Shown: positions 55,402 through 63,591 of the stretch, one piece after another
Numbering within the stretch: the stretch's first letter is position 1
Layout of the letters: each line of letters begins with the position of its first letter
DNA from: an uncultured Sedimentitalea sp.
GTDB lineage: Bacteria; Pseudomonadota; Alphaproteobacteria; Rhodobacterales; Rhodobacteraceae
Direction of reading: 5' to 3'
Assembly: GCA_947504115.1 (NCBI GenBank)
Contig: CANNGH010000010.1
Coordinates: forward strand, 38,880 to 102,879
Length of the DNA: 64,000 nt
The notes under the pieces: model-generated
Database searches by the model: none
What the model saw: the letters and a program-made list of their open reading frames with translations, nothing else
What the model was told of the DNA's origin: nothing
Position numbers and translations under genes: made by a program

Positions 55402-55440
55402 GATATATAAAATCCACCCACACCCAAGGAGGGTTATCTC

Positions 55441-56481
55441 ATGAGACCCAACGCCGTTTCCCCGTTATCCTGCGCCGCCGTTCTGGTTCTGGCCGGAGCC
55501 GGGTCCGCCTTTGCCGCCGATACCGAGCTTCGCGAGGATGCGCTGTTCCTGTTCGAACCGATTCCCCAGACCCCCGATCCCGCGCTTTCGCCAGAGGCCA
55601 TCGAGTTGGGCAAGATGCTGTTTTTCGAACCGCGTCTGTCCGAGGGGCATAACATCAGTTGCAACACCTGCCATAATCTCGGCACCGGTGGCGTCGATCT
55701 TGCGCCGGTCTCGTTGGGGCATCGCTGGCAGAGGGGCGCGCGGAATTCTCCGACCGTGCTGAATGCCATATTCAACACCGCGCAATTCTGGGACGGGCGG
55801 GCCGCGACCTTGGAGGAACAGGCCGGCGGCCCGATGATCAACCCGGTCGAGATGGGCTCGACCCCCGAACATGTCGTGGAACAATTGCGCGGCATTCCCG
55901 GATACGAGCCGCTTTTCGCCGCGGCATTCCCCGGCGAGGACCAGCCGGTGACATTCGAGAATGCCGCGAATGCCATCGCCGCTTTCGAGGCGACGCTGAT
56001 CACGCCGAATTCCCCGTTCGACCGGTTTCTTGCCGGTGATGACGATGCCATGACGGAGGAGCAAAAGGTTGGATTGCGGGCATTCATCGACGAAGGCTGC
56101 GTCGCCTGTCACAGCGGGATGAACCTTGGCGGCGACAGCTATCAACCCTTCGGCGTGGTGGAAAAACCCGATTGGGCATTCCTGCCGCCCGATGACAAGG
56201 GCCGGTTCGAAGTGACGCGCGCCGAAGAGGACGCCTATGTGTTCAAGGTGCCCACATTGCGCAACATCGCGATCACGCCACCCTATTTCCATTCCGGCTC
56301 GGTCTGGGATCTGGAAACGGCGGTCAGCGTGATGGGCACGGCGCAACTTGGCGCGACGCTTGAAGAGGGGCAGGCAGCCAGCATTGTCGCCTATCTCGAA
56401 AGCCTGACCGGCGAGATGCCCGAAATCATCTATCCGACCCTGCCCCCGAGAACGGCGGACACACCGCGTCCGCGACAGTGA
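55441..56481 (+). CDS. Di-haem cytochrome c peroxidase family protein
   Basis: A 346-residue periplasmic protein with a signal peptide (1-25, AFAAD). Two haem sites, CNTCH and CVACH, lie about 150 residues apart, as in bacterial di-haem peroxidases (CcpA/MauG family). Other marks are LFFEPRLSEGHNISC, RNSPTVLNAIFNTAQFWDGRA and VPTLRNIAITPPYFHSGSV with the catalytic-side residues. It reduces H2O2 with electrons from cytochrome c or a blue copper protein. Start ATG 55441 follows AAGGAGGGTT. Single-gene unit, divergent from the DUF2271 operon. Confidence 0.92.
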   Translation: MRPNAVSPLSCAAVLVLAGAGSAFAADTELREDALFLFEPIPQTPDPALSPEAIELGKMLFFEPRLSEGHNISCNTCHNLGTGGVDLAPVSLGHRWQRGARNSPTVLNAIFNTAQFWDGRAATLEEQAGGPMINPVEMGSTPEHVVEQLRGIPGYEPLFAAAFPGEDQPVTFENAANAIAAFEATLITPNSPFDRFLAGDDDAMTEEQKVGLRAFIDEGCVACHSGMNLGGDSYQPFGVVEKPDWAFLPPDDKGRFEVTRAEEDAYVFKVPTLRNIAITPPYFHSGSVWDLETAVSVMGTAQLGATLEEGQAASIVAYLESLTGEMPEIIYPTLPPRTADTPRPRQ

Positions 56482-56784
56482 GGCGGTAATTCGCCATGAT
56501 TATCTCGGCAGGTGTTTGGAGTGGGGCAGCGTAGCGCGGGGGGTGTGCCGTATCCGCAGTGCCTGGCGGGTGCAGTCACTTCGGCAGTCCGGGGCCAGCC
56601 CTGGACGATTCTCCGTCGTAGCGGCGCGCCTTGCTATGATCGTGGGACGCTGGCCCAACCGATCCAGCGCCTTGCGATATGTCTCGGCTTCGGCGATCAT
56701 GCGGGCCATGCTTTGCTGCCGCCAGCTGGCCAGACGCTCCGAGACGACATGGTGGCACGGTCCCGGGGGCATGATCGGAGTTTT
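56482..56784. other. Intergenic stretch, no firm gene
   Basis: About 300 bases upstream of the P1B-4 ATPase. A minus-strand frame (56500-56772) has one helix-like patch (SERLASWRQQSMARMIAEAETYRKA cut from longer text at residues 11-35) but is otherwise Arg/Pro-rich and unordered, with no ribosome site. It may be a decayed gene. No repeat was seen. Confidence 0.35.
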
Positions 56785-56850
56785 ATGAAAGCGATTGTTC
56801 GCGTGATTGCGACGGATCGGAGTGCCGCGACCAATGGGATGATGTTGTGA
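56785..56850 (+). CDS. 21-residue leader-type open frame coupled to the P1B-4 ATPase
   Basis: ATG 56785 with CGGAG six bases upstream encodes MKAIVRVIATDRSAATNGMM plus Leu and stops at TGA 56848-56850. The stop overlaps the GTG start of the ATPase in GTGA, the usual translational-coupling arrangement. It could be a regulatory leader peptide or simply provide initiation for the ATPase, whose own ribosome site is weak. Confidence 0.45.
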   Translation: MKAIVRVIATDRSAATNGMML

Positions 56851-58826
56851 ACGAGATGGTGACTCAAGGCGCGCCCCGGTCGCTGTTGCGCGACCGGTCC
56901 TTTGTCCTGTCGCTGCTGACGGTTCTGGGGATGCTCTTGGCTATGGCCGGAACATGGCTGCCGGGCGATGGGCTGGCCGCGATCACTATTCCGGCTTTGG
57001 CACTGGTGTATCTTGCCGGGGGTCTTCCGGCCGGGTGGCGGGCCGTGTCGGCACTGTGGCGGGATCAGGTTCTTGATATCGACCTGCTGATGGTGGTTGC
57101 CGCCGTGGCAGCCGCTGCCGTCGGTGCTCCGCTTGAGGGGGCGGTTCTTTTGACGCTGTTCAGCGTTGCCGGCACGATGGAAAACCGCGCACTGGGCCGC
57201 GCGCGCCACGCGATCGAGGCGCTGATGGCACTGCGCCCCGAGACCGCGCTGCGCAAGTCCGCGTCAGGCGCGGTCGAGGAGGTTCCGGCCGCCGCGCTGG
57301 AGGTGGGTGATATCGTGGTGCTGCGCCCCGGCGCGCGGGTGCCGACCGATGGCACGATCAGCCTGGGCCATGGCGGCCTTGACGAGGCCAATATCACCGG
57401 CGAATCCATGCCCGCCTCAAAAGGGCCGGGCGAGCCGGTTTTCGAGGCCACGGTGAACCTTGACGGGGTGCTGGAGGTCACGGTCACCCGCAGCGTCGGC
57501 GAAAGCACCATCGCGCGCATGATCCGGCTGGTGACTGAGGCGCAAGCGGCCCGTGCCCCGTCCGAGCGCTTCAGCGCCTGGTTCGGTCAGCGCTATACCA
57601 TCGCGGTCCTGATCGGGGCAGTTCTGGCCTTTGCGGCGTTCTATTGGTTGAACGGCGATTGGAAGCCCGCGCTTTACAAGGCGGCGACGCTGCTGGTTGC
57701 CGCCAGCCCCTGCGCCATCGTCATCTCGGTCCCGGCGGCGATCCTGTCGGCGCTGTCAGCCGCCGCGCGCGGCGGGGTGCTGTTCAAGGGCGGCGCGGCG
57801 CTGGAAACGCTTGCGGCGGTCCATACCTTCGCTTTTGACAAGACCGGGACACTGACCACCGGTCAGGCCGCTGTAACCCAAATCGTTGCGCTGGATGGCG
57901 ACGAGGCGGGCTTCCTGTCACTGCTGGCCGGGCTTGAGGCGCATTCCGAGCACCACGTCGCCACGGCAATCCGGCGCGAGGCCACGAAGCGCGGTATCGA
58001 CCCCGTCGCGGTGAACAAGGTCACGGCCCGCCCCGGTGCCGGCATCACCGGCCATGATGATCTGGGCACGGTCTGGGCCGGAAACACCTATCTTGCCGAG
58101 GCCATGGGCGCGCCTGTCGATGCCGCGCGCTTGCAGGCGCTGACAGATGGTGCCGATACGGTGATCTATCTGGGGCGGGGCGACAGCGTGCTGGGTGCGG
58201 TCAGCGTGGCTGACGAGGCGCGTGCCAGTTCCGGGCCGGCACTGGCCGCCCTTCGTGCCAGCGGTGTGCGCCGGATCGTCATGATGACCGGCGACAGGCG
58301 GGCGGTGGCGCTGCGCATCGGGGCAGAGCTTGGCTTTGACCCCGACGAGATACACGCCGAAATGCTGCCCGAGGACAAGGTGCAGGGCGTTGCACGGCTT
58401 GGCGAGATGGGCCGAGTGGCCTTTGTCGGTGACGGTGTGAACGATGCCGCAGCCCTTGCGCGCGCGGATATCGGGATCGCGATGGGGGCCGCGGGTTCCG
58501 AGGTCGCACTGCAGGCCGCCGACGTGGCCCTTCTGTCCGAAGATATGCGCCAGCTCGCCGATGCACATGGTATCGCCCGTCGCGCGGCGACGATCATCCG
58601 CCAGAACCTGATCTTTGCCATCGGGGTCATGATGGTGTTGGTCATTGCCGGGCTGTTTTTCGACTTGCCGCTGCCGCTGGCGGTCATCGGCCATGAGGGC
58701 GGGACTGTGCTGGTCGTGCTCAATGGGCTTCGCCTGCTATCGAACCCCGGCCGCCGTGCAGCGCGGGGCGCGGTATCTCGCAGGTCACGCTCTTCAACTG
58801 GAAAAAGAGCATCAGACTGGTCGTAA
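56847..58826 (+). CDS. P1B-4-type heavy-metal-translocating ATPase (SPC motif)
   Basis: A 659-residue metal P-type ATPase without N-terminal metal-binding domains. The membrane motif is SPC (AASPCAIVISVP), and HEGGT sits in the last TM helix (GHEGGTVLVVLNGLRLL); together these define the P1B-4 group (Co, Zn, Fe or Cd efflux, for example CoaT/CtpD). DKTGT is present, with GDGVNDAAALA as the hinge. The ATP-binding HP motif reads SEHHVATAI, with His for the near-invariant Pro. After LLS comes an odd Arg/Ser-rich tail of some 25 residues. The start is GTG 56847, coupled to a 21-residue frame. Confidence 0.88.
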   Translation: MNEMVTQGAPRSLLRDRSFVLSLLTVLGMLLAMAGTWLPGDGLAAITIPALALVYLAGGLPAGWRAVSALWRDQVLDIDLLMVVAAVAAAAVGAPLEGAVLLTLFSVAGTMENRALGRARHAIEALMALRPETALRKSASGAVEEVPAAALEVGDIVVLRPGARVPTDGTISLGHGGLDEANITGESMPASKGPGEPVFEATVNLDGVLEVTVTRSVGESTIARMIRLVTEAQAARAPSERFSAWFGQRYTIAVLIGAVLAFAAFYWLNGDWKPALYKAATLLVAASPCAIVISVPAAILSALSAAARGGVLFKGGAALETLAAVHTFAFDKTGTLTTGQAAVTQIVALDGDEAGFLSLLAGLEAHSEHHVATAIRREATKRGIDPVAVNKVTARPGAGITGHDDLGTVWAGNTYLAEAMGAPVDAARLQALTDGADTVIYLGRGDSVLGAVSVADEARASSGPALAALRASGVRRIVMMTGDRRAVALRIGAELGFDPDEIHAEMLPEDKVQGVARLGEMGRVAFVGDGVNDAAALARADIGIAMGAAGSEVALQAADVALLSEDMRQLADAHGIARRAATIIRQNLIFAIGVMMVLVIAGLFFDLPLPLAVIGHEGGTVLVVLNGLRLLSNPGRRAARGAVSRRSRSSTGKRASDWS

Positions 58827-58863
58827 ATACCGCCGATGATCTGCAACATGCTGGTCGCGCGGG

Positions 58864-59475
58864 TCAGGTGATGTCGCCCGGTTCAGGCGCACGCTTGCGG
58901 CCGGTGATCATGGCGCGGGGCAGGTTCTCGTGGTGGCGGCGCGACGCGACGATCACGCCGGCGATATGCAGCACGATGAGCAGCAGCATGAGATTGGCCA
59001 GAACCTCGTGCGCCTCTTCCAGCGCGTCGCCGCCGATCCTGCCGCCCAACCGACCCTCACCGTCATCGGCAAGGGCCGGGGCGACGATCTGCGGCAGCGA
59101 CGGAAGATAGGCCAGCCGCGCCGGCTCGACCATCAGCCAGCCGGTGAAGGCGGTGGCCGACAGCGTCGCCAGAATTGCCAGGACCATCACCGCCCCGGCC
59201 GGGTTATGGCCGACATAGCGCGCCTCGCTTCCACGAACCATGTCGCGCAGATAGCGCATCACCGCGCGCGGGCCGCGAACGAACTGCGAAAACCGCGCAT
59301 AGCGCGGCCCGACCATCCCCCAGACCAGCCGGAGGGCGATCAGGCCGGCGGCGGCATAACCGGCCCAGATGTGCCATGTCTCGCTTTCGTCGCCGGTCAG
59401 CCAGGCGACCGCAAATGCCAGCACAAGCCCCCAGTGGACCAGCCGCACCAGAGGATCCCAGACGCGGATCATCAC
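58864..59475 (-). CDS. Cytochrome b561 family protein
   Basis: A 203-residue, four-TM di-haem cytochrome b. Haem-ligand histidines are in VRLVHWGLVLAF, ETWHIWAGYAAAGLI, DALEEAHEVLANL and LIVLHIAGVIVAS. VWDPLVRLVHW is the classic opening of this group (cytochrome b561 / Ni-Fe hydrogenase b-type). A loop of about 35 residues rich in Gly and Asp lies between TM3 and TM4. It overlaps the tandem PepSY gene by 4 nt and should pass electrons across the membrane. Confidence 0.9.
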   Translation of the reverse strand: MMIRVWDPLVRLVHWGLVLAFAVAWLTGDESETWHIWAGYAAAGLIALRLVWGMVGPRYARFSQFVRGPRAVMRYLRDMVRGSEARYVGHNPAGAVMVLAILATLSATAFTGWLMVEPARLAYLPSLPQIVAPALADDGEGRLGGRIGGDALEEAHEVLANLMLLLIVLHIAGVIVASRRHHENLPRAMITGRKRAPEPGDIT

Positions 59476-60050
59476 TCGACCACGGGTTTGCTGCCGGGCG
59501 TGAACAACCCGTTGGCGGGCGCTTGCTTGGTTCCTGCGGGGGCCGGGTTCGCGCCACGGTCACGATCGTCGTCATCGTCGTCCTCGTATTCCATCTCGAC
59601 CAGCGCCAGCGTGGCCGGATCGAGCTTGACCTCGATCCTGCGCCCCTGCGCATCGCGGCCCTTGACCTCATAGCAGCCGTCGTCGGTCTTGATGCGGCGC
59701 ACGGTCCAGCCCTGCGTCTCGGCCATCGCCTGCACCGCCTCGCGCGGTTGCCAGTCGGCCATGGGCACGCGGCAATCGCCATCGCCGTATTTCACCTTGA
59801 CGGTCGCCAGCGTGGCGGGATCGAGCTTGGCCTTGACTTCGCGACCCTGCGCATCCTGGCCCTTCACCTCATAGCAGCCATCGTCGGTGCCGATCTTGCG
59901 CAGCGTCCAGCCCTGTTTCTCGGCCAGCGCCTGCACCGCCTCGCGCGGCTGCCAATCGGCCTCGGGCACGCGGCAGTCGTCGTCGGCGAATGCCATACCG
60001 GCCGCGCCGAAGCTCGCCAGCAGGGTTGCCATCATCAGATATTTTCTCAT
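59472..60050 (-). CDS. Tandem PepSY-domain periplasmic protein
   Basis: A 192-residue exported protein: signal peptide 1-22 (AFADD), then two nearly identical PepSY-like units at residues 25-91 and 92-158. Each contains DCRVP-x-ADWQPREAVQA, GWT-x-R-x-I and DDGCYEVKG, with two Cys that could form a disulfide. An acidic Asp run and a Pro-rich tail follow. PepSY proteins of this type often accompany cytochrome b561 and a two-component system, as here. The start at 60050 was chosen because it opens the signal peptide; the next gene pair is divergent. Confidence 0.85.
   Translation of the reverse strand: MRKYLMMATLLASFGAAGMAFADDDCRVPEADWQPREAVQALAEKQGWTLRKIGTDDGCYEVKGQDAQGREVKAKLDPATLATVKVKYGDGDCRVPMADWQPREAVQAMAETQGWTVRRIKTDDGCYEVKGRDAQGRRIEVKLDPATLALVEMEYEDDDDDDRDRGANPAPAGTKQAPANGLFTPGSKPVVE
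59577..59978. repeat. 201-bp tandem duplication within the PepSY gene
   Basis: Two adjacent units, 59577-59777 and 59778-59978, encode the two 67-residue PepSY copies. The coded sequences are identical over most positions, pointing to a recent in-frame duplication. Confidence 0.8.
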
Positions 60051-60189
60051 CTTCCCGTCTCCTGTAACCAATGTGAGACCGTTGTCGCGCCTGAACCTGA
60101 CGCCGACCTGAAGCAGCCGGAATCCCGGCTTCAGGTGTGCGTCAGCTTGATCGGTGATAGAGAGGCTGCAAACGGGACAGGACAATACC

Positions 60190-60849
60190 ATGCGTGTGCT
60201 GCTGATCGAGGATGACACGGTGCTGGGCGCGGCAGTGCACGACCAGATCGCCGCCGATGGCCACTCGGTCGACTGGGCCGCGCGGCTGGACGCTGCACGC
60301 GAATATCTCGACGTGGCCGCCTATGACCTGATCCTTCTGGACCTGATGCTGCCCGACGGGCGCGGCCAGCCGTTTCTGCGCGCGCTGCGCAAACGCGGCG
60401 ATGTGACGCCGGTGATCATCCTGACCGCGCTGGACCAGATCAGCGACCGGATCGAGGGGCTGAACGCAGGTGCCGACGATTACATGGTCAAACCTTTCGA
60501 TCTGTCGGAACTGTCGGCGCGGGTCGGTGCGGTGGCGCGGCGCTATTCCGGCAACCCCAACCCGCTGGTCACGCTGGGCGATCTGGAGATCGACCTCGCC
60601 GCGCGCTCGGTGCAGCGCAGCGGCAGACCCGTGCCGCTGACCGCGCGTGAATGGGTGTTGTTCGAGGCATTCGTTCAACGCCCCGGTCAGCTTTTGTCCA
60701 AGGCCCAGCTGGAAGAGCGGCTGTATTCCTTCGACACCGAGATCGAGAGCAACACCATCGAGGTCCATGTCAGCCGGTTGCGCAAGAAACTGGGGCGCGA
60801 GCGGATCGAGACCGTGCGCGGCATGGGCTATCGGCTGGGTGCTTCGTGA
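60190..60849 (+). CDS. OmpR-family response regulator
   Basis: A 219-residue regulator. The receiver domain (1-120) has the acidic pair EDD near the start, the phospho-Asp in LILLDLMLPDG and the conserved Lys in VKPFD. The C-terminal winged helix (about 125-219) has LTAREWVLFEAF, SKAQLEERLY and the VHVSRLRKKLG recognition helix. Start at 60190 after GGGACAGGAC. It overlaps the kinase by 4 nt (GTGA). It is divergent from the PepSY-cytochrome b genes, which are its likely targets. Confidence 0.93.
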   Translation: MRVLLIEDDTVLGAAVHDQIAADGHSVDWAARLDAAREYLDVAAYDLILLDLMLPDGRGQPFLRALRKRGDVTPVIILTALDQISDRIEGLNAGADDYMVKPFDLSELSARVGAVARRYSGNPNPLVTLGDLEIDLAARSVQRSGRPVPLTAREWVLFEAFVQRPGQLLSKAQLEERLYSFDTEIESNTIEVHVSRLRKKLGRERIETVRGMGYRLGAS

Positions 60850-62177
60850 GGGGACCGCGTTCGCTGCAGGGACGGCTGGCGCTTGGCCTCGGGATCGGCC
60901 TGACGCTGCTGTGGCTGGGCGCCGCGTGGGCGACTGCCACCATTTGGCGCGGCGAGATGGACAAGGTGTTCGATTCCACGCTGGAAGAAACCGCACAGCG
61001 CCTCCTGCCCCTGGCGGTTCTGGACATCCTTGACCGCGAGGATGAGGGCGTCAGCGAACGCATCGCCACCCTGCGCCAGCACGAGGAATTATTCACCTAT
61101 CTGGTGCGTGACAAACAGGGCCGCGTCCTGCTGCGCTCGCACGCGGCCCAGGATGCCGATTTCCCGCCGTTCGACGGCATGGGGTTTCGCCAGACCGAAA
61201 CCCACCGATTGTATTATGACGCCGCGCTTCAGGGCACCGTCACCATCGCCGTGGCCGAACCGCTGAGCCACCGTGCCAAGGCGGCGCGCGATGCGCTGAT
61301 GGGTCTGGCGCTGCCGCTGATCGTGGTCGTTCCGCTCAGCCTGATCGGGATCGCGGCCATTGTGCAACTCAGCCTGCGCCCGGTCCGCCGGTTCAGTGAT
61401 GCCCTGGCCCGCCGTGGCGCGCGCGATCTGTCTGTGGTCGATGACGCCAACCTGCCGACCGAGATCGCGCCTGTGGCCACGGCGGTCAACCAGTTGCTCG
61501 ACCGGCTGCGGCGGGCATTGGATTCCGAGCGCAGCTTTACCGCCAATGCCGCGCATGAGTTGCGCACGCCGGTCGCTGCCGCCCTAGCCCAGACCCAGCG
61601 GCTGCTGGTCGAAACTTCTGATCCCAAAGCGGGCCAAAGGGCGGCCGAGCTCGAAGCATCGCTCAAGCGCCTGACCCGCCTGTCGGAAAAACTGATGCAA
61701 CTGGCCCGTGCCGAAGGCGGTCGGTTGCGGCGCGATACGATGTCTGATCTGCGGCCCGTGCTGCGCATGGTCCTGTCGGATTTCGAGCAGGTCGCGGGGG
61801 TCAGGCGTCTCGACGCCGAGATTGCGGAGGATCCCGTCCGCTCCGACATCGACCCCGACGCCTTTGCCATCCTGGCGCGCAACCTGATCGAGAACGCGCT
61901 GCGCCATGGCAGCACCGATGCGCCCGTGCAGGTGCGCCTTACCGCCGACGGCGTTTTTCGGGTGATCAATGACGGCCCGCCCATAGCGCCCGAAAGGCTG
62001 GAGCGGCTCACCGCGCGGTTCGAGCGCGGGCAAACGGTCTCGACAGGCAGCGGGCTGGGCCTGTCCATCGCAAAAGCCATCGCGGAGGGCGCGCAAGGCA
62101 GCCTGACCCTGCGCTCGCCAGCCTCGGATCGTGAAGACGGGTTTGAGGCCGTGTTTCAGGCACCGCCTGTCCGGTGA
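60846..62177 (+). CDS. Sensor histidine kinase of the two-component pair
   Basis: A 443-residue membrane kinase. TM helices at about 13-35 and 152-175 bracket a periplasmic sensor domain of about 115 residues. HAMP-like (to about 230), dimerisation with the phospho-His in FTANAAHELRTPVAA, and ATPase domains follow (NLIENALRHG N-box, GSGLGLSIAK G-box). The start is GTG inside the response regulator stop. Partner of the response regulator. The overall style is like QseC/PmrB kinases. Confidence 0.92.
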   Translation: MRGPRSLQGRLALGLGIGLTLLWLGAAWATATIWRGEMDKVFDSTLEETAQRLLPLAVLDILDREDEGVSERIATLRQHEELFTYLVRDKQGRVLLRSHAAQDADFPPFDGMGFRQTETHRLYYDAALQGTVTIAVAEPLSHRAKAARDALMGLALPLIVVVPLSLIGIAAIVQLSLRPVRRFSDALARRGARDLSVVDDANLPTEIAPVATAVNQLLDRLRRALDSERSFTANAAHELRTPVAAALAQTQRLLVETSDPKAGQRAAELEASLKRLTRLSEKLMQLARAEGGRLRRDTMSDLRPVLRMVLSDFEQVAGVRRLDAEIAEDPVRSDIDPDAFAILARNLIENALRHGSTDAPVQVRLTADGVFRVINDGPPIAPERLERLTARFERGQTVSTGSGLGLSIAKAIAEGAQGSLTLRSPASDREDGFEAVFQAPPVR

Positions 62178-62211
62178 ATCCTTGACACCTGACGTCCACC
62201 CCTGCTCACAG

Positions 62212-62240
62212 TTGGTATTGCAACGGCATATCCATATGAT
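62212..62240 (+). promoter_or_regulatory. Candidate sigma-70 promoter of the RND efflux operon
   Basis: TTGGTA (62212-62217), a 17-bp spacer and TATGAT (62235-62240) in an AT-richer gap 47 bases upstream of the adaptor start. A near-consensus housekeeping promoter; activity is inferred. Confidence 0.5.
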
Positions 62241-62286
62241 AGTAACTGCTCACTACCTATCTTTCTAGCTGGCAAGGAACCTGAAC

Positions 62287-63591
62287 GTGAAGATCCCTCG
62301 TGGCGTACGTTTGCTCCCGCCCATCGCCCTGGGCTTGGGCGTGGCGGTCTGGCTGGTCTTCGCCGCCGAGCCCCCTGCCCGCGTCGATGAGGGCGAACGC
62401 AGCGTCGTCGCGCGCACGATCAGGGCCGAGGAAGCGCCGGTGCGCGCCGTGGTGCGGGGCTATGGCAACGTGCAGGCCGCGCGGCGCTGGGAAGCGGTGT
62501 CCGAGATCGCCGGGACCATCGTGTGGCGTCATCCGGATCTCGACACCGGCAACGTGATCGAAGCGGGCACCACTGCTCTCAGGATCGACCCGACGGCCTA
62601 TGACCTCGCACTCGCGCAGGCCGAGGCGGATCTGGCGGCGCTGCGGGCGGATGTCGCCCAGACCGACATCGATGCCGCCAATGCGACGCGGCTGTTGACG
62701 CTGGAGCAGAGCCGGCTGGATCTGGCCGAGACCGAACTGGCGCGGATCCGGGATCTGCGCGCGCGCGGCGTCACCTCGCAATCCGCGCTCGACGCACAGG
62801 AGCGCACGACATTGCAGGTGCGCCGCAGCGTCGAGGAATTGCAGAACACGATCGATCTCATCCCCAGCCGGCGCAACCGGCTTGATGCGCAGATGGCCCG
62901 TACGCGGGTGGTTCTGGACCGCGCCAAACGGGATCTGGCAAAGACCGATATCGTGGTTCCCTTCGATTTGCGCGTGGGCACGGTGCATGTCGAACGCCAC
63001 CAGTTCGTCACGGCGGGCCAGAAGCTGGTCACGGCGGACGATATCGCCCGCGCCGAGATCACCGCGCAGATGCCGGTGGTGTCGTTCCGGCGCCTGCTGG
63101 GCGGCGCCGGCGAGGGCGGGCCGGTGACACCGACGGGGCTCGCGGCGCGTTTCGACGACATCTCCGCCGAGGTGCGTCTCGTTTCCGATCCCTCCCAGAC
63201 CTGGCCGGGCCGGTTGGTGCGGGTGGAAAGCGCGCTCGATCCGCAGGCGCGCTCGGTGCCGGCGGTCATCAGCGTCGACGATCCCTATGCCGGGGCCAAT
63301 CCGCCGCTGCACCTGCCGCTGGTGCCGAACATGTATGTCGAACTGGTCCTGACCGGACCGGTGATCGCCACGGCGATAACCCTGCCCGACAGCGCCGTTC
63401 ATCAGGGCGATCTGGTCTATCTGCGCGATGACGCGGGGCGGCTTGAGCTGCGCAAGGTCGCGGTCGCGTGGCGGCAGGGCGGACAGGCCGTTCTGGGCGA
63501 GGGCATCAGCCCCGGCGAGGAGGTCATCCTCGACGATCTGATGCCGGCGCTCCCCGGCATGCTGGTGGCTCCGGCGGGGTCCGGGGAATGA
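62287..63591 (+). CDS. RND efflux periplasmic adaptor (HlyD/MFP family)
   Basis: A 434-residue adaptor linking an inner-membrane RND pump to an outer-membrane channel. The N-terminal anchor covers about 8-26. A lipoyl-type strand with GYGNVQA, a helical hairpin (about 105-215) and a second lipoyl half (KTDIVVPFDLRVGTVHVERHQFV) follow. The beta-barrel and membrane-proximal domains run to residue 434. Start GTG 62287 after AAGGAAC. It overlaps the pump gene by 4 nt. Substrate not predictable. Confidence 0.9.
   Translation: MKIPRGVRLLPPIALGLGVAVWLVFAAEPPARVDEGERSVVARTIRAEEAPVRAVVRGYGNVQAARRWEAVSEIAGTIVWRHPDLDTGNVIEAGTTALRIDPTAYDLALAQAEADLAALRADVAQTDIDAANATRLLTLEQSRLDLAETELARIRDLRARGVTSQSALDAQERTTLQVRRSVEELQNTIDLIPSRRNRLDAQMARTRVVLDRAKRDLAKTDIVVPFDLRVGTVHVERHQFVTAGQKLVTADDIARAEITAQMPVVSFRRLLGGAGEGGPVTPTGLAARFDDISAEVRLVSDPSQTWPGRLVRVESALDPQARSVPAVISVDDPYAGANPPLHLPLVPNMYVELVLTGPVIATAITLPDSAVHQGDLVYLRDDAGRLELRKVAVAWRQGGQAVLGEGISPGEEVILDDLMPALPGMLVAPAGSGE

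Noticed and set aside
56500..56772. Minus-strand frame of 90 codons upstream of the P1B-4 ATPase
   Set aside because: Only a short helix-like patch looks protein-like. There is no ribosome site and the remainder is unordered, so it is not called as a gene.
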